Assembly (NCBI GenBank): GCA_021849435.1
Contig: JAJZSX010000102.1
Coordinates: 1 to 8,013 of the forward strand
Direction of reading: 5' to 3'
DNA from: Actinomycetes bacterium
Lineage (GTDB): Bacteria; Actinomycetota; Acidimicrobiia; Acidimicrobiales; RAAP-2
Length of the DNA: 8,013 nucleotides
Shown here: positions 6,606-8,013 of the stretch, in pieces
Layout of the letters: the number at the start of each line of letters is the position of its first letter
How positions within the stretch are numbered: the stretch's first letter is position 1
Position numbers and translations under genes: made by a program
Notes under the pieces: generated by a model
Seen by the model: the letters and a program-made list of their open reading frames with translations, nothing else
Told to the model about the DNA's origin: nothing
Databases searched by the model: none

Positions 6606-6621
6606 TTCGCTCACCGTGAAA
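6606..6621. promoter_or_regulatory. Possible second, degenerate operator copy
   Basis: TTCGCTCACCGTGAAA repeats the 7-mer CTCACCG seen on the minus strand in the inverted repeat at 6533-6549, and has its own short symmetry (TCAC-C-GTGA). The two centres are about 72 bp apart, on either side of the liv promoter. This one lies between the liv promoter and the hydrolase start at 6700. Partial similarity only, so this is tentative. Confidence 0.25.
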
Positions 6622-6699
6622 AGAATTAACGTTTCTCACCCTGGCTCTCGAGTGAAATCCTCCGATACCATGAACAATTACTCACGGCCAAGGGGGACC

Positions 6700-7761
6700 A
6701 TGTCCGACGCGCTACTCGACGCGGCGGTCGCCAACTGGGCGCCGCGCTTTACCGCCAACGGCGTTGACCCCAGCGACTACGCCCGAATCACGAACCCCCT
6801 CACCCGCTGGGACGACTGGTGCCGAGCCTGGTCCAACGGGGCCGATGCGCACCTCGCCCTCGGCGAAGAGGCCCTCGCGCAGGGCCGCTACCTCTCGGCC
6901 GGCGAAGCGCTCTCTCGCGCTGCCCTCTACTATCACTTCGGCCAGTTCCTCTTCGACCACCAGCCCGACGAGCGCGCCGCTACCCACGACAAGGCGGTGT
7001 CCGCCCTCAACGCCGCGCTCTCTCACCTCGCTCCGGCGGGTCGTCGAGTCGAGGTGCCCTTCGAGGCGACGACCCTGGCGGGGATCCTGCGCAGCCCGAA
7101 TCCCTCGCTTGCCTCGCCCACGGTCGTCTTGATCGCCGGGCTTGACTCGACCAAGGAGGAGTTTCGCGAAGTCGAGCGATCCTTCTTGGATCGCGGACTG
7201 GCCACCTTCGCGTTCGACGGCCCGGGCCAGGGCGAAGCCGGCGACCTCGCGATCCGCGCCGACTGGGAGAGCGTCGCCGCCGCCGTTCTGGCAACCCTCG
7301 CCGAGCAACCCGAGGTCGACGCCACGCGCGTGGGCGTCTGGGGGGTCAGTCTCGGCGGCTACTACGCGGCGCGCATCGCCAGCGCTGATCTAGGGGTCGC
7401 CGCGACGGCGTGCCTGACCGGTCCCTACGACTTCTCGACCTCGTGGGCCGAGCTCAACCCGCTGACTCGCGCGGCGTTCGTGGCGCGCAGCCACAGCGCC
7501 ACCGACGACGAGGCCCGCGACGTCGCCGCCTCGCTGTCACTCGCCGGACGAGCCGACGCCATCACCGCGCCCCTGCTCGTCATCGCCGCCAAGCGCGACC
7601 GCCTGATCTCCTGGCACGACGCGCAGCGCCTCGCGAGTGAAGCGCGCGGCGAGACCACCCTGGTGGTGCTCGAAGAGGGCAACCACGGCGGCGCCAACGT
7701 CTCCTACCGCCACCGTCCGCTGACCGCGGACTGGATGGCCCAGCAACTGCGAGCGCGCTAG
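6700..7761 (+). CDS. Alpha/beta hydrolase with N-terminal helical cap (2,6-dihydroxypseudooxynicotine hydrolase / FrsA-like family)
   Basis: This 353-residue cytoplasmic hydrolase has two parts. Residues 1 to about 112 are helical, with LGEEALAQGRYLSAGEALSR (54-73), a tetratricopeptide-like helix pair typical of this subfamily's cap. The hydrolase core runs from about 115 to 353. Core motifs are VVLIAGLDSTKEE (142-154, oxyanion region), FDGPGQGEAGDL (172-183), the nucleophile elbow GVSLGG with Ser217, Asp300 in AKRDRLI and His329 in EGNHGG, giving a complete likely triad. Relatives include the C-C bond-cleaving hydrolase of nicotine breakdown and various esterases, so the substrate is open. 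The start is ATG at 6700 with AAGGGGGA just upstream. The frame extends to a GTG at 6616, but that 28-codon part has no ribosome site and lies in the regulatory region. It is divergent from the liv unit, and 24 nt separate it from the next gene, so the two may be co-transcribed. Confidence 0.9.
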   Translation: MSDALLDAAVANWAPRFTANGVDPSDYARITNPLTRWDDWCRAWSNGADAHLALGEEALAQGRYLSAGEALSRAALYYHFGQFLFDHQPDERAATHDKAVSALNAALSHLAPAGRRVEVPFEATTLAGILRSPNPSLASPTVVLIAGLDSTKEEFREVERSFLDRGLATFAFDGPGQGEAGDLAIRADWESVAAAVLATLAEQPEVDATRVGVWGVSLGGYYAARIASADLGVAATACLTGPYDFSTSWAELNPLTRAAFVARSHSATDDEARDVAASLSLAGRADAITAPLLVIAAKRDRLISWHDAQRLASEARGETTLVVLEEGNHGGANVSYRHRPLTADWMAQQLRAR

Positions 7762-7774
7762 TGCGCATACGAAA

Positions 7775-7779
7775 GAGGA
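7775..7779 (+). promoter_or_regulatory. Ribosome binding site that fixes the GTG start of the E2 gene
   Basis: GAGGA lies 6 nt before GTG at 7786. This selects the GTG, which gives the family N-terminus [10 protein letters not shown], over the in-frame ATG at 7801, which would remove part of the first lipoyl strand. Confidence 0.7.
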
Positions 7780-7785
7780 CGAAGC

Positions 7786-8013
7786 GTGCCTAAAGTCACC
7801 ATGCCCCAGCTCGGCGAGACCGTCGCCGACGGCACCGTCACCAAGTGGTTCAAGAAGGTCGGCGACCTCGTGGCCAAGGGCGAGACACTCTTCGAGGTCT
7901 CCACCGACAAGGTCGACACCGAGATCCCCTCGCAGTTCGACGGCGTGCTCTCGTCCATCCTCGTCAAAGAGGGCGAGACCGTCGACGTCGGCACGGTGCT
8001 CGCCGTCATCGGC
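7786..8013 (+). CDS. Dihydrolipoamide acyltransferase (E2) of a 2-oxoacid dehydrogenase complex, N-terminal lipoyl domain, cut by window edge
   Basis: Seventy-six codons are visible before the right edge, all one biotinyl/lipoyl domain. [20 protein letters not shown] (2-21) opens the domain, and [13 protein letters not shown] (37-49) is the hairpin whose Lys42 would carry lipoate. [16 protein letters not shown] closes it. In the full protein the lipoyl arm would swing acyl groups between E1, the E2 acyltransferase core and E3. The N-terminus fits the 2-oxoglutarate (SucB) or branched-chain/pyruvate E2 of actinobacteria, but the substrate class cannot be set without the catalytic core. It starts with GTG, 24 nt after the hydrolase stop. 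No terminator separates them, so read-through from the hydrolase is likely. I see no direct functional link to the liv unit. Confidence 0.9.
   Translation, partial: MPKVTMPQLGETVADGTVTKWFKKVGDLVAKGETLFEVSTDKVDTEIPSQFDGVLSSILVKEGETVDVGTVLAVIG

Noticed and set aside
6616..6699. 28-codon N-terminal extension of the hydrolase from GTG at 6616
   Set aside because: It has no ribosome site and runs through the regulatory region, while ATG at 6700 has a strong AAGGGGGA site.
6640..6700. Plus-strand promoter for the hydrolase
   Set aside because: TACCAT at 6665-6670 could be a -10 box, but no matching -35 lies 16-18 nt upstream. The promoter must be present somewhere here, but I cannot place it.
6712..7308. 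Minus-strand open frame opposite the hydrolase
   Set aside because: It is a mirror frame of a gene with a complete catalytic triad, and has no motif of its own.

Overview
The window looks like chromosomal DNA from a high-GC bacterium. GTG and TTG starts, GC-rich third positions, an Ala/Arg/Asp-rich proteome and an actinobacterial-looking E2 lipoyl domain suggest an actinobacterium, possibly class Acidimicrobiia. The class is my inference; no rRNA or marker gene is present to prove it.

Layout. From about 6549 down to position 1, the minus strand carries one tightly packed transcription unit of seven genes: livK (substrate-binding protein), livH and livM (permeases), livG and livF (ATPases), a beta-hydroxyacid dehydrogenase, and an M24 'pita-bread' protein that runs off the left edge. 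Junctions are 3-nt or 1-nt gaps, TGATG or ATGA overlaps, and an 8- or 23-nt overlap at livG/livF, so translational coupling is likely throughout. Upstream of livK I see a good sigma70-type promoter (TTGACG, 17 nt, TATGGT) with a perfect 7-bp inverted repeat at the predicted transcription start, which reads as a repressor operator.

The 226-bp intergenic region (6474-6699) separates this unit from two plus-strand genes. The first is an alpha/beta hydrolase with an N-terminal helical cap domain, of the 2,6-dihydroxypseudooxynicotine hydrolase/FrsA-like type, with Ser217, Asp300 and His329 as the likely triad. The second, 24 nt downstream, is the start of a lipoyl-domain protein, almost certainly the E2 acyltransferase of a 2-oxoacid dehydrogenase complex, cut by the right edge.

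How the genes may work together (inference): the HAAT-family ABC importer brings in a small amino-acid-like, amide-like or carboxylate solute, and the two co-transcribed enzymes act on it. The M24 protein has Cys where the family usually has its second metal-binding Asp, so neither a plain proline-peptidase label nor a DMSP-lyase label is safe. I found no mobile element, CRISPR array, tRNA or rRNA, and no stretch over 300 bases without a gene. Nothing amounts to a clearly new system; the points most worth checking are the M24 active site, the operator-promoter arrangement and the cysteine-free binding protein.
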